From assembly GCA_963765375.1 (NCBI GenBank), contig CAVXVZ010000002.1, forward strand, positions 141,207 to 205,206: DNA of 64,000 bases. The letters run 5' to 3'. This DNA comes from Roseiarcus sp963765375. GTDB lineage: Bacteria; Pseudomonadota; Alphaproteobacteria; Rhizobiales; Beijerinckiaceae. Position 1 is the first letter of the stretch. The number at the start of each line of letters is the position of its first letter. The notes below the pieces were generated by a model that was not told the origin of the DNA, ran no database searches, and saw nothing but the letters and a program-made list of their open reading frames with translations. Both the position numbers and the translations under genes were made by a program. Shown here piece by piece: positions 19,284 through 28,015 of this stretch.

Positions 19284-20045
19284 TCACGCCATCATGCATT
19301 TGTCTGCTGCAGCTCCCGCCTCCGCCGGGGCTCTCCCCTGCGCGGCCGCGCATGGCCCAAGCGACAACGAGAACTCGCCGAAAAGGGCTTCGCGTTCGGC
19401 CGGCGTCGAGCGGAAAGACGGGTAGCGCGCCTCGACCCCGTCCCGCTCGGCGGCGAATTCAAGGCCGACGCACACGACCTTGGCGGTCACTTTAGGATAG
19501 CTGCGCAGGTCCGACCATGCCTGGGCTCGGAACGTTCTGCGGTAATACCCCAAGTGCCCGATCGCGCAGCTGACAACGATGAAGCCGGCGTTGAAATGGT
19601 GCGCCGCCATCCACGGCGGCCGGAGCGCGAAGTACGGCAACTCCGGAAACCTCTTCGCCATGTCGGCGCGCGCGGCGAGGCGCGAAGGGTCGATGATGAC
19701 GCGACGCTCTCGCAGACGCGCCGCCAACACGTCAGGGAACACATCGAGCGCCGGCGATATCGCAGCCTCGTCGGTAATGACGTGCACGCGAACCGTGCTC
19801 GCGAGTTCGCCGTCGATATAGGTCATCGTTATCAGCGAGTTTGGACTTTTGTCATAGACCTCGTCGTAAAGCATCGCGTCGAGGCGCTCGTTCAGGAGGT
19901 TCTGCCTCAGATACGCTTCGTACCGAAGCCGATACGCGGCTTCGCGGTCGGCCTGACAGATGGCCAGCCGATGCTCGATGCGTTCGAGCATTTCCGCAAC
20001 CCGATCCGCGAAGCGCGGCGCGTGACCCGAAACTTGAACACACAT
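19284..20045 (-). CDS. FeeM/LuxI-like GNAT-fold acyl synthase
   Basis: This protein of about 253 residues has a core resembling N-acyl amino acid synthases (FeeM) and, more distantly, LuxI autoinducer synthases. EAAYRLRYEAYLRQN near residue 43 matches the R-x-x-x-Y pattern at the start of the fold. The strand TYIDGELASTVRVHV and the RRVIIDPSRLA region follow. It would join an acyl chain, carried by ACP or CoA, to an amine or amino acid. The C-terminus is Ala-rich. The start is unsure: MCVQVSGHAPRF at 20045 is chosen, and 20072 is also open. The 250 bases upstream are AT-rich and separate it from ISAs1 copy B. The product molecule cannot be told. Confidence 0.65.
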   Translation of the reverse strand: MCVQVSGHAPRFADRVAEMLERIEHRLAICQADREAAYRLRYEAYLRQNLLNERLDAMLYDEVYDKSPNSLITMTYIDGELASTVRVHVITDEAAISPALDVFPDVLAARLRERRVIIDPSRLAARADMAKRFPELPYFALRPPWMAAHHFNAGFIVVSCAIGHLGYYRRTFRAQAWSDLRSYPKVTAKVVCVGLEFAAERDGVEARYPSFRSTPAEREALFGEFSLSLGPCAAAQGRAPAEAGAAADKCMMA

Positions 20046-20285
20046 GACCCTTACTCCCGCAACCCGGGTCATGTTTAATCAATTATTAAGGGAATGTAAA
20101 CACTTATACAACTATGGATTGCATCCGTCCGTCGCGCTCCTTCTTGGCTCTCGAACCCACTTTCGTATGACAATTCAAGACGGCGGCGGCGGCAACGAGG
20201 CGAAAATGCCTCTCCAAATCTGTTAGTCCGACATTTTGCGGCGCCGACTCGTCGGTTGCAGGCCGAGCCCGATTTGCACCGCCTG

Positions 20286-20295
20286 GACCCGCCGC
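20286..20295. repeat. Target-site duplication, left side of ISAs1 copy B
   Basis: GACCCGCCGC, repeated exactly at 21575-21584 after the other end of the element. Confidence 0.92.
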
Positions 20296-21574
20296 CAGGG
20301 CTGTTCAACGCTCTCTACTGAACGTCATGGAGAATATTGATTTGAGGCCTCCGAGAGCGGTGGCGAAGCGGTCTTGAGGGATTGAGTCGGATTGGTTGCA
20401 GCGCAGGATATTGTACGCAATGCTCCTGAGTCTTGCGACAATTCCAGGATTGGTTCGAATGCGCGAGGCATCTTCGCGGAAAGTGACGTCGCGCGTGTAG
20501 TGGGATTTGTTCTCGATTCCCCAGTGCTTGCGGATGGCGTGCGCGGCGAGGTTTGCGGTCACAGGACGGCCGGAGAGATAGAAGGAGATTTCGGACGAGG
20601 GCTTCCAGAGGCCGGTGGCGGGCTGCCGGACGTTGATCGCGCGCTCGACCTTGATGATGGCGGCGACATGGGGCTCCCATTCCGTTCCTGCGACGGCGGG
20701 CGCGGCGGTGAACACCGCGATGGCTCGGGTTTCGTGGCGGTTGCGCCGTTTCTGGTCCACGGTCTGCACGCTCGACTGGGGCTTGGCCGTGGCGCAGACG
20801 GCCTCGACCTTCTGCCAGAGGATCGGCTGGTTCTCCTTGAGCTGGACGATCAGATGTGCGTTGGCGACGGCGGCGGCTTCGAAAGTTTTTTTTGGCAATG
20901 CATGGCGTCGCAGGTGACGATATGGCCCGCCAAGTGGAGTTCCTCCATCAGCTTCTGCGCGGCGGGGATCTCGTTGGATTTTTCATCGATTTCGATGTGG
21001 GCGAGAACCAGCGCCGTATCGACCGCGAACGCGCTAAGCAACTGCCTTGCCTTGGCGTCGTTGAAGTTGTCGAAACTGCCCTTCAGCGTCTTGCCGTCGA
21101 ACGCGATGACGCGCGTCTGGGCGCTCGCCGGAGCGAGATTCAAGTTCGCGGCGTGGTCACGGAAGACCTTTTCGACATCGGCCGGGCTCAGCCCCTGCAA
21201 AATATAGCGGATCGCGGTATGCGCCGGCGGCCTCTTCCACTTGATCGCGAAGGCTTTGTTCAGCCTTTGCCGATGCACCTTGAGGTAAGTGCGGATGCCG
21301 CGATAGGAATTGGCGCCGCTCACCATGGCGAAAACGGAGAACAACAGCACGTGAGGTAACGGATAGAGTTTGCCCTCGGCGCGACGCGGGTCGGGAATCG
21401 TCCCAAAGAGCGAAAGAAGAGGTTCGAACGACTTCAAGGCGACCCCCGAATGATTCGGTCGCCTCACACAGATTCAGACTTTTTCCGCCCACGGAATCCT
21501 CCACCTCCCGTTGCGCCTCAGAACGTTGAATCGTGTTGCATTTGGGACTCAGTACAGAGCGTTGAACAGCCCTG
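20296..21574 (-). mobile_element. ISAs1-family insertion sequence (copy B)
   Basis: A 1279-bp uninterrupted copy of the element at 2939-5431, in the opposite orientation. It has the same 26-bp inverted ends starting CAGGGCTGTTCAACGCTCT. A 10-bp duplication, GACCCGCCGC, borders it at 20286-20295 and 21575-21584. The insertion is intergenic. Confidence 0.94.
20305..21467 (-). CDS. ISAs1-family transposase with an internal -1 frameshift at A8 (copy B)
   Basis: The first frame (GTG 21467, or TTG 21437 giving KSFEPLLSLFGTIPDPR) runs through DDE-domain motifs VIAFDGKTLKGS and ends shortly after CDAMHCQKK at 20850. The second frame continues KKTFEAAAVANAHLIVQLKE to 20305. The junction is the run C-A8-C at 20886-20893. 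The zero frame reads CAA AAA AAA, so an A_AAA_AAA slippery heptamer lies exactly where a -1 shift gives the family-type continuation. The same A8 occurs in copy A. So this is either programmed frameshifting or transcriptional slippage, or a shared fixed defect. The C-terminal catalytic Glu region is HWGIENKSHYTRDV. Confidence 0.85.
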
Positions 21575-21584
21575 GACCCGCCGC
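21575..21584. repeat. Target-site duplication, right side of ISAs1 copy B
   Basis: GACCCGCCGC, the partner of 20286-20295. Confidence 0.92.
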
Positions 21585-21669
21585 CTCGGCCATGATGGAC
21601 GGCATTCCAAGATTAGCCATGACCGTTTTTTCGTCAAGGGGGAGTAGACCTTATCGCCCGCGGAACAGC

Positions 21670-22059
21670 CTATGACGCGAATGAGCGGGCAAATTGATCA
21701 AGGGCCGATAGGCTTGGTGGAGTTGATGTCGTCCGGCGCCAGGTCGCGAACTTGGCGAGATCCACCGGCACGAGCTCCACAGAGAATCCAGCAATTTCGA
21801 GACCAAAAAAAGCTCCTGCGCGAAAATCTAGCCAGTCCGCATATTCCTCGAAAGCGCCAAGTTCGGGTATTGTCAATCTCGCCACCTCGTAATCTCGCTC
21901 AGTGAGATGCGCGGCGACAACACGGCTGGATTCACCTGGCAAGATTGCCTCCATGTATTCGCCCGTTGTGGCGCTGTCCCGCCTCTCGCCCGCTGACGGA
22001 ACCTGCGATCCGACTCGCTCCTGTTTCGCGCCCTGCGATTGCAAAAACTTAATGATCAT
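21670..22059 (-). CDS. Hypothetical protein, 129 residues
   Basis: I do not recognise a named family. The protein has a polar N-terminus, then TERDYEVARLTIPELGAFEE and EYADWLDFRAGAFFGLEIAG, suggesting a small helical soluble protein with an acidic central part and no signal peptide. The pattern Y-x-D-W-L-D followed by VELVPVDLAKFATW resembles short uncharacterised proteins I recall from alphaproteobacteria; no function is known to me. The start at 22059 is the longest; its ribosome site is not obvious. It is divergent from the GGDEF-EAL gene. Confidence 0.5.
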   Translation of the reverse strand: MIIKFLQSQGAKQERVGSQVPSAGERRDSATTGEYMEAILPGESSRVVAAHLTERDYEVARLTIPELGAFEEYADWLDFRAGAFFGLEIAGFSVELVPVDLAKFATWRRTTSTPPSLSALDQFARSFAS

Positions 22060-22157
22060 GAGTTTATATCTGTCGTTGCAAACTCGGAGACGTTACCGAT
22101 TATCTCGTAAAGAACGGGCTAAAGCGATCCAATTGCTGCGCATAGATTAATGTTCAG

Positions 22158-24500
22158 TTGATCGCTCGGCCACTCGGACGTTGGGTAACCTTCATGTGGC
22201 TGACGCTCAAAACCCGCCATCGAACCGCCCGGGAAGAATTGCCCGGCCGGTTATACATTGGGTTCGTCGATAGTCTCCTCGTCGAGGTCCGTAGCCTTTT
22301 CCTGGCCTGTACGGCAAGCGTCGCCGCCGCCATCGTGGCCGCCATCGCGTCGGGAAGCGTCGGTCTCTGGGCATGCGCCGGGTTGATGCTGCTCCTCTCA
22401 ATTGTCCGCATGCATTTCCAGCTCGTTCACGCGAACAATCGGCCGAGCCCAAATATCGAGGTCGCCCGCAGGCGAGAGCGGATATTTGTCGCCGGGGCGA
22501 CCGCGCACATCGCCCTCCTTTCGACCTGGACGCTGGTCGCCTTCATGGAGACGAACGAAGGCTTTGTGCGCTTTCTGGCCACGACCGTGACCGTCACATA
22601 CGCATTCGGGATGTGGACCCGCAGCTTTGCGCTCGATCGGGGCATGAACGCGCAGCTCGCGGCGGCGTTCATTCCGCTCAGCGCCGCATTTCTTTACGCG
22701 GGCGGCTGGTATCCCTCGATGATCGTCATTTCCTTGTTGCCGCTACTCCTGTTCATCAAATCTTCGTCGAATCGCATGAAGGACATTTTCCGGGCGGAGA
22801 TCACCGAGCGCAATCGAAGCGCCACGCTGGCCGGCCAACTCGACGCTGCGCTCAACAACATGTCCCACGGCTTGTGCATGATTGACCGCCAGGGGCGGCT
22901 CATTCTCGCCAACGACAAGTTTAACAGCATATTCCGCATCCCTCCGGACGCCGAGCTTGCCGGAACGCACACGCGCGCGGTCTTTCGCAGGCTTGTCCGA
23001 AGCCGGGCTATCGACGAGGCGAGTTTCGTTCCGCTTTCCTACGCGGTTTTCGGCAAGAGGAGCGACGGCGCCGACATCGTGATGCCGATCGAGACGCCCG
23101 GCGGCAGGGCGATTGAAATCACAATTCATAAGACGAAAGACGACGGCGCCGTCATGGTCATTCAGGACGTCACCGAGCGGCGCAACGCCCAGCGCGAAAT
23201 CAACCGCATGGCGCTCTTCGACCCGGTGACCGAGCTCCCCAATCGGCGATGTTTCGAGGAGGAGCTCGCGCTTGTCCTTCATCCCGAGCAGGCGCTGACG
23301 GACGGCCTGACCGTGATGTTTCTCGATCTCGACGACTTCAAGCAGGTCAACGACAGCCTCGGCCACCGTACGGGCGACAAGCTCTTGGTGGAGATCGCAC
23401 GCCGGCTCAGCGCGATCATCGGCCCGCGCGACCTGGTGGCCCGCTGGGGCGGCGATGAATTTGTCATCCTTCACCGTCATGCGGCCGGCCAATCGGACAC
23501 CCCCGCCGTGGCCAAGCGGATCATCGACGAAATCAACCGCGCCGTGGTCATCGACGGCAGCGAGGTGATCGTCGGCGCCAGCATCGGCAGCGCCTCGGCG
23601 CCCGACGATGGGACCAGTCCCGACGCCCTGCTCTCAAAAGCGGATATCGCGCTCTATGCGGCGAAGGCCGACGGCCGGCGGGTATGGCGGGCGTTCGAAC
23701 CGGCGATGGACGCCAAGATCCAGATCCGCCGCCTGATCGAGCTCGAACTGCGCGCGGCGGTCGCAAGCGACGGCATCGATGTCCACTTCCAGCCCATCGT
23801 CGCCGTCGGGACGCGAAGGATCGTCGGTTTCGAGGCGCTCGCCCGCTGGCAGAGCGCAGTGCTTGGCGCCATATCTCCAACTGAATTCATCCCGATCGTC
23901 GAAGAGATCGGCCTGATGGAAGAGATGGGCGCCGCCGTGCTGAGGCGGGCCTGCGCGGCCTGCGCGGCTTGGCCGGACAGCGTCAGCGTGTCGGTCAACC
24001 TGTCCTCGACGCAATTCCGCAGCGGCAATCTCGAGAAGACGATCCTCGGCGCGCTGGCTTCAGCCAACCTTGCGCCCGAGCGCCTCGACCTCGAGATCAC
24101 GGAATCGACCCTGCTCGAGGATCGGGGCGACACGCGCCGCGCGCTCCAGGCCTTGCGCGCCAGGGGCATGCGCATTTCGCTCGACGATTTCGGCACCGGA
24201 TATTCGAGCCTCAGCTATCTTTTGAGTTTCCCGCTCGACCGGATCAAGATCGACCGCACGTTCACGATGGGGCTTGGCGTCCAGGAACGCGCGTCGGTGC
24301 TGGTCGAAAGCGTCGCCGCCATGAGCCGTCGGCTCGGCATGTGCGTGCTGATCGAAGGCGTCGAAACGGTGAAGCAGCTCAGGATGATCGAAACGCTGGG
24401 CACGATCGCCGAGGCGCAAGGGTTCCTTTTCAGTCCCCCGGTTCCCGAATCGGGGGTGCTCACCCTGCTCGGCCGCGACTTCCGCGATCAGGCGGCGTAG
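22158..24500 (+). CDS. Membrane PAS-GGDEF-EAL cyclic-di-GMP protein
   Basis: The order is N-terminal membrane part (about residues 45-215, several hydrophobic helices), a PAS domain (about 235-345, MSHGLCMIDRQGRLILAND), GGDEF (about 355-515) and EAL (about 525-775). The cyclase signature WGGDEF is intact. The position of the inhibitory RxxD site reads GPRD, so product inhibition through that site is probably lost. The EAL domain keeps its key residues: FEALAR, NLSSTQF, LEITEST, DDFGTGYSS, KIDRTF, EGVET and QGFLF. Phosphodiesterase activity is therefore expected, with the GGDEF either active or acting as a GTP sensor. The start is TTG at 22158; ATG at 22197 is a good alternative. Confidence 0.92.
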   Translation: MIARPLGRWVTFMWLTLKTRHRTAREELPGRLYIGFVDSLLVEVRSLFLACTASVAAAIVAAIASGSVGLWACAGLMLLLSIVRMHFQLVHANNRPSPNIEVARRRERIFVAGATAHIALLSTWTLVAFMETNEGFVRFLATTVTVTYAFGMWTRSFALDRGMNAQLAAAFIPLSAAFLYAGGWYPSMIVISLLPLLLFIKSSSNRMKDIFRAEITERNRSATLAGQLDAALNNMSHGLCMIDRQGRLILANDKFNSIFRIPPDAELAGTHTRAVFRRLVRSRAIDEASFVPLSYAVFGKRSDGADIVMPIETPGGRAIEITIHKTKDDGAVMVIQDVTERRNAQREINRMALFDPVTELPNRRCFEEELALVLHPEQALTDGLTVMFLDLDDFKQVNDSLGHRTGDKLLVEIARRLSAIIGPRDLVARWGGDEFVILHRHAAGQSDTPAVAKRIIDEINRAVVIDGSEVIVGASIGSASAPDDGTSPDALLSKADIALYAAKADGRRVWRAFEPAMDAKIQIRRLIELELRAAVASDGIDVHFQPIVAVGTRRIVGFEALARWQSAVLGAISPTEFIPIVEEIGLMEEMGAAVLRRACAACAAWPDSVSVSVNLSSTQFRSGNLEKTILGALASANLAPERLDLEITESTLLEDRGDTRRALQALRARGMRISLDDFGTGYSSLSYLLSFPLDRIKIDRTFTMGLGVQERASVLVESVAAMSRRLGMCVLIEGVETVKQLRMIETLGTIAEAQGFLFSPPVPESGVLTLLGRDFRDQAA

Positions 24501-24555
24501 GGCCGCATTGCGTGGGCCCGGATCCGGCCGGTGTTCAGTTCTGGATAACGGGATA

Positions 24556-24581
24556 ACGGTGACACTTTACTCAACCCCTAA
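24556..24581. repeat. Left 26-bp inverted repeat of the RAYT unit
   Basis: This 26-bp sequence begins ACGGTGACACTTTACTCAA. Its inverted partner lies at 25290-25315 with one mismatch. It covers the stop codon of the RAYT gene. Confidence 0.85.
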
Positions 24582-25251
24582 ACTCTTTGGTTCCCTTGGG
24601 CTTTGGCCCGCGCTGCTTGGGTCGCGGATCGCGGCCGATCACTGCGGCAAGGCGATCGAGAAAATCCGGCGAGCCGACAGGACGGCCGATCGTCTCCGCA
24701 GCGCGCAACGCGGAGAGCGCCTCGGCGGACGGCGCCGTCTCGATCAGATCGGCGAAGCGCCCGCCGCAGCGCTCAATCAGCGGCGCAACGCTGACCAGGC
24801 CGTCGTCGCGGCCCGAAAGATGCGCCCCGACGCTCGACCAGCGCCAGTCCTCAGCCCGCTCGACGAGCCGCGCCCGGACCGGATTCAGCGCCACATAGCG
24901 CGCAGCCGCCACTAGATGCTCTTCGTCCATTGCCGCCGAGCCGAAACGCGCCTGGAAGAGATGCCCGCTCACCCGCAACCGCGCATTGATCGCCGTCGCA
25001 AAACGGCGATGCGTCTCGCCGAGCGCGCGTCCGAGCAACTCTTCCCGATCGGGAACGAGAATGAGATGGACGTGGTTCGGCATCAGGCAATAGGCCCAGC
25101 ACGCGACGCCCTGCTTCCGGCACTGGCTCGCCAGCAGATCGCGGTAGAGCGCATAGTCGTCGTCGCCGAAGAAAATGCGCTCGCGCCGGTTGCCGCGCTG
25201 CGTCACGTGATGCGGCAGGCCGGGGGCGGTGAAGCGGGCGATGCGGGCCAT
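24571..25251 (-). CDS. REP-associated tyrosine transposase (RAYT, Y1/TnpA-REP family)
   Basis: This 226-residue HUH-type protein has GLPHHVTQRGNRR near the N-terminus, the metal-binding NHVHLILVP (HUH) near residue 60, and RRFATAINARLRVSGHLFQARF followed by ARYVALNPVRARLV, all standard for the TnpA-REP family. The catalytic Tyr is expected in the ARYVALNP helix. RAYTs are single-copy, domesticated relatives of IS200/IS605 transposases that act on REP palindromes. The gene is enclosed by 26-bp inverted repeats (24556-24581 and 25290-25315), which may be its own substrate. The frame is intact and the start ATG is at 25251. Confidence 0.92.
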   Translation of the reverse strand: MARIARFTAPGLPHHVTQRGNRRERIFFGDDDYALYRDLLASQCRKQGVACWAYCLMPNHVHLILVPDREELLGRALGETHRRFATAINARLRVSGHLFQARFGSAAMDEEHLVAAARYVALNPVRARLVERAEDWRWSSVGAHLSGRDDGLVSVAPLIERCGGRFADLIETAPSAEALSALRAAETIGRPVGSPDFLDRLAAVIGRDPRPKQRGPKPKGTKEFRG

Positions 25252-25289
25252 GCGGAACTCGGGAGCGGTACGGGAGTCAGCTACACTAA

Positions 25290-25315
25290 TTAGGGATTGA
25301 GTAAAGTGTCACCGT
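25290..25315. repeat. Right 26-bp inverted repeat of the RAYT unit
   Basis: Inverted copy of 24556-24581. The similarity extends outward as a short tandem of ATTACGGG-type units on both sides (24545-24558; 25312-25330), like the heads of REP elements. Confidence 0.85.
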
Positions 25316-25329
25316 AATGCCCGTAATGC

Positions 25330-25981
25330 CTACCCCCCCTTCAGCGTCTCGACCAGCGCCTGCGCTTCGGCCGAGTCCCATTTGGCGCCGCCCTCGATGG
25401 CCCCGATTTCGCACCCGTCCTTGTCGATCACCAAGGTCACCGGCAGGCCGAGCGCCTTGCCGTCCTTGCGAAGGGTTTCGAAAGCGTCGCCGCTCGGATC
25501 GGAGAACCGCGCGAGCGACTTGACCCCGATGCTGTCGAGAAAGGCGGCCCGCCGCTCGAGCCGCGCGGTGTCGACATTCACGGCCACCACTTCGAAGCCC
25601 TGCCCCCCCTTCGCGGCCTGAAGCCGGTCGAGCGCCGGCATCTCCGCCCGGCAGGGCACGCACCAGGTCGCCCACAGGTTGAGCAGCACCGCCCGGCCGC
25701 GGAAGTCCGCGAGCGTCGCTTTGCCGCCGTCTTCGCGCTGAAATGCGAATGGCTCGGGCCGCCGCGGCTCGGGTGAGACCACCAGCGCCGCGAGTTCGCC
25801 CTTCGCAAGCGGCGCGAGCGCGGCCGCGAGCCTCACCGAATCGAGCGGGGCAGTCGGACGCCGCCTTGCCGGCCGGCGGCGCCGTCTCGTATAGGACGGC
25901 CGCGGCGGCGACGGCCGCGAGCGCGCCGATAACAGGGACAAAAGCAAATCGCCGGCGCGGCGGTCTATCGATCTCCGTCAT
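25330..25981 (-). pseudogene. tlpA: TlpA-type thiol:disulfide oxidoreductase with a frameshift
   Basis: The chain starts at ATG 25981 with a membrane anchor, RRFAFVPVIGALAAVAAAAV. It shifts frame near 25850 and continues LDSVRLAAALAPLAKGELAA to 25330. The thioredoxin active site is WATWCVPCRAEM, and GLPVTLVIDKDG supplies the cis-Pro loop. It is anchored to the membrane with its domain in the periplasm, where TlpA reduces apo-cytochrome and copper-site cysteines. It is divergent from argH, the usual tlpA-argH arrangement in rhizobia. One indel is the only defect and may be a sequencing error. Confidence 0.85.
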
Positions 25982-26006
25982 GTCCAAGCATCCAGGACCA
26001 AACTCA

Positions 26007-27392
26007 ATGAGCAACACGATGTGGGGCGGCCGGTTCGCCGGAGCCCCGGCCGAAGCGATGGAGGAGATTAACGCCTCGATCGAATTCGACCGCAAGCTCG
26101 CCGCCCAGGATATCGCCGGGTCCGAGGCCCATCTCGCCATGCTCGCCCGCCAGGGCATCGTCGAAGCCGCCGACGCCGAGGCGATCGCCAAGGGTCTCGC
26201 CCAAGTCAAAGGCGAAATCGAGGCAGGGACGTTTTCGTTCTCGCGCGCGCTCGAAGACATTCATATGAACGTCGAAAGCCGCTTGAGCGAAATCGTCGGC
26301 CCGGCCGCGGGACGTCTCCATACCGCGCGCTCGCGCAACGATCAGGTCGCCGTCGACTTCCGCATGTGGGTGCGCGACGCGATCGACGCGATCCGCCTTG
26401 AGATCGCTGGGCTGCAACGCGCGCTCGCCCTCCGCGCTCTCGATTCGGCCGCGATGGTCATGCCGGGGTTCACCCATCTCCAATCGGCGCAGCCGGTCAC
26501 CTTCGGCCATCATCTCATGGCCTATGTCGAGATGCTGGCGCGCGATGCGGGCCGCTTCGCCGACGCGCGCAAACGCCTCAACGAATGCCCGCTCGGCGCC
26601 GCCGCGCTTGCCGGCACCTCGTTCCCGATCGACCGCGACATGACCGCGAAGACGCTGGGCTTCGACCGGCCGACCGCGAACTCGCTCGACAGCGTCGCCG
26701 ATCGCGACTTCGCCCTCGAGACGCTCGCCGCCGCGGCGATCGCGGCGACCCATCTGTCGCGCCTGGCCGAGGAGATCGTGCTCTGGACCACGCCGCAATT
26801 CGGCTTCGTCAGGCTCTCCGACGCCTTCACGACCGGCTCGTCGATCATGCCGCAGAAGCGCAACCCCGACGCAGCCGAGCTGGTGCGCGGCAAGACCGGG
26901 CGGATCGTCGGCGCTCTCGTCGGGCTTCTGACCGTGATGAAGGGCCTGCCGCTCGCCTATTCGAAGGACATGCAGGAGGACAAGGAGGGCGCCTTCGACG
27001 CCTTCCGCACGCTCGCCCTCTCGCTCGCCGCCATGACCGGAATGGTCGCGGACATGACGCCCGAGCCTAAGCGGATGAAGGCGGCGGCCGGCGCGGGCTA
27101 CGCGACCGCAACCGACCTCGCCGACTGGCTCGCGCGGGCGCTTAAGCTGCCCTTCCGCGAAGCCCACCACGTCACCGGCCGCATCGTTGCGCTTGCCGCC
27201 TCGCGCGGCGTCGCGCTCGAGAAGCTCACGCTCGACGAGATGAAGAGCATCGAGCCGCGCATCACCGAAGAAGCGTTCGGCGTGCTCGGGGTCGAACGTT
27301 CGGTCAGGAGCCGGACGTCCTACGGCGGAACCGCGCCCGCCAACGTGCGCCGCCAGGCCAAGGCGTGGCTCAAGCGGCTCGGAGAGGGGTGA
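26007..27392 (+). CDS. argH: Argininosuccinate lyase
   Basis: This 461-residue cytoplasmic enzyme splits argininosuccinate into arginine and fumarate, the last step of arginine synthesis. It begins MSNTMWGGRFAGAPAEAMEE. Family marks in order are HMNVESRLSEIVG, LHTARSRNDQVAVDFR, PGFTHLQSAQPVTFGHH (catalytic His) and the superfamily signature GSSIMPQKRNPDAAE (catalytic Ser loop). The start at 26007 has AGGA about 10 bases upstream; an in-frame ATG at 25980 adds nine residues. It is divergent from tlpA and convergent with zur, 5 bases apart. Confidence 0.96.
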   Translation: MSNTMWGGRFAGAPAEAMEEINASIEFDRKLAAQDIAGSEAHLAMLARQGIVEAADAEAIAKGLAQVKGEIEAGTFSFSRALEDIHMNVESRLSEIVGPAAGRLHTARSRNDQVAVDFRMWVRDAIDAIRLEIAGLQRALALRALDSAAMVMPGFTHLQSAQPVTFGHHLMAYVEMLARDAGRFADARKRLNECPLGAAALAGTSFPIDRDMTAKTLGFDRPTANSLDSVADRDFALETLAAAAIAATHLSRLAEEIVLWTTPQFGFVRLSDAFTTGSSIMPQKRNPDAAELVRGKTGRIVGALVGLLTVMKGLPLAYSKDMQEDKEGAFDAFRTLALSLAAMTGMVADMTPEPKRMKAAAGAGYATATDLADWLARALKLPFREAHHVTGRIVALAASRGVALEKLTLDEMKSIEPRITEEAFGVLGVERSVRSRTSYGGTAPANVRRQAKAWLKRLGEG

Positions 27393-27397
27393 GGCCT

Positions 27398-27877
27398 TCA
27401 GGCCGCGCAGTCCCGGCACAGGCCCACGAGCTCGACCATTTGCCGGTGCGGCGCAAAGCCGGCGCGGGCGGCTGCTTCCTGCAACAGGCGGTCGAGCTTG
27501 ACGTCCTCGATTTCGTCGCTGCGTCCGCATTTCTCGCACAGGAGCAGCGCGCCATGATGCGCATGGCCAAGATGCTCGCAGGGAGCGTAGGCGTTGCGGC
27601 TTTCGATCTTGTAGATGAACCCGTGAGCGAGAAAGAAATCTAGGGTGCGATAGACGGTCGGCGGCGCGATCGGCTTGCCTTCGAGCCGCGACAGCTGATC
27701 AATGATCGCATAGGCCCCGAGAGGGGCGGAGCTTTCGGCCAGGATGGTCAGAACCTGCCGGCGGAGCGGGGTCAGATGCAGGCCCTTCGCGGCGCAGGCG
27801 CTCTCCACCTGCTTTTGCCATCGAACCGCGTTCGGCTCGCGGTCCGTATTCGTTATCAATGCTGCCTTTTTGCTCAT
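27398..27877 (-). CDS. zur: Zinc uptake regulator, Fur family
   Basis: This 159-residue regulator has a winged-helix DNA-binding part (LTPLRRQVLTILAESSAPL, PPTVYRTLDFFLAHG) and a dimerisation/metal domain with HLGHAHHGALLLCEKCGRSDE. The CxxC pair plus a second one, CRDC, near the C-terminus form the structural zinc site. The Fur-family member is assigned as Zur because it is divergent from a complete zinc/manganese-type ABC transporter. The start MSKKAALIT at 27877 is chosen; ATG at 27892 is possible. With zinc it would repress znuACB. Confidence 0.88.
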   Translation of the reverse strand: MSKKAALITNTDREPNAVRWQKQVESACAAKGLHLTPLRRQVLTILAESSAPLGAYAIIDQLSRLEGKPIAPPTVYRTLDFFLAHGFIYKIESRNAYAPCEHLGHAHHGALLLCEKCGRSDEIEDVKLDRLLQEAAARAGFAPHRQMVELVGLCRDCAA

Positions 27878-27910
27878 TGCGCTTTGGATCATATCACGGT
27901 CTTGACGCAC

Positions 27911-27966
27911 GAAATGATATAAGATTACGCATTGGGCTTGCCAAGCGATAGAGTATAACATAACAG
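27911..27966. promoter_or_regulatory. Candidate Zur operator region between zur and znuA
   Basis: The 140-base divergent gap is unusually AT-rich. It contains GAAATGATATAAGATTAC (27911-27928) and GTATAACATAAC (27953-27964), both imperfect dyads similar to the alphaproteobacterial Zur box (GTTATA-TATAAC type). Assignment is by similarity and position only. Confidence 0.45.
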
Positions 27967-28015
27967 TGCCGCTCGCGCTGAATCTGGCGTTTCAACCGAC
28001 GGAGGCCTGTGTTCG

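Noticed and set aside
25286..26260. One continuous 324-residue minus-strand protein across tlpA and argH
   Set aside because: Its first 93 residues are antisense to argH and its last part is out of frame with TlpA; only the anchor region is real.
26004..27539. A 511-codon open frame opposite argH
   Set aside because: Shadow of argH, which has all lyase signatures.
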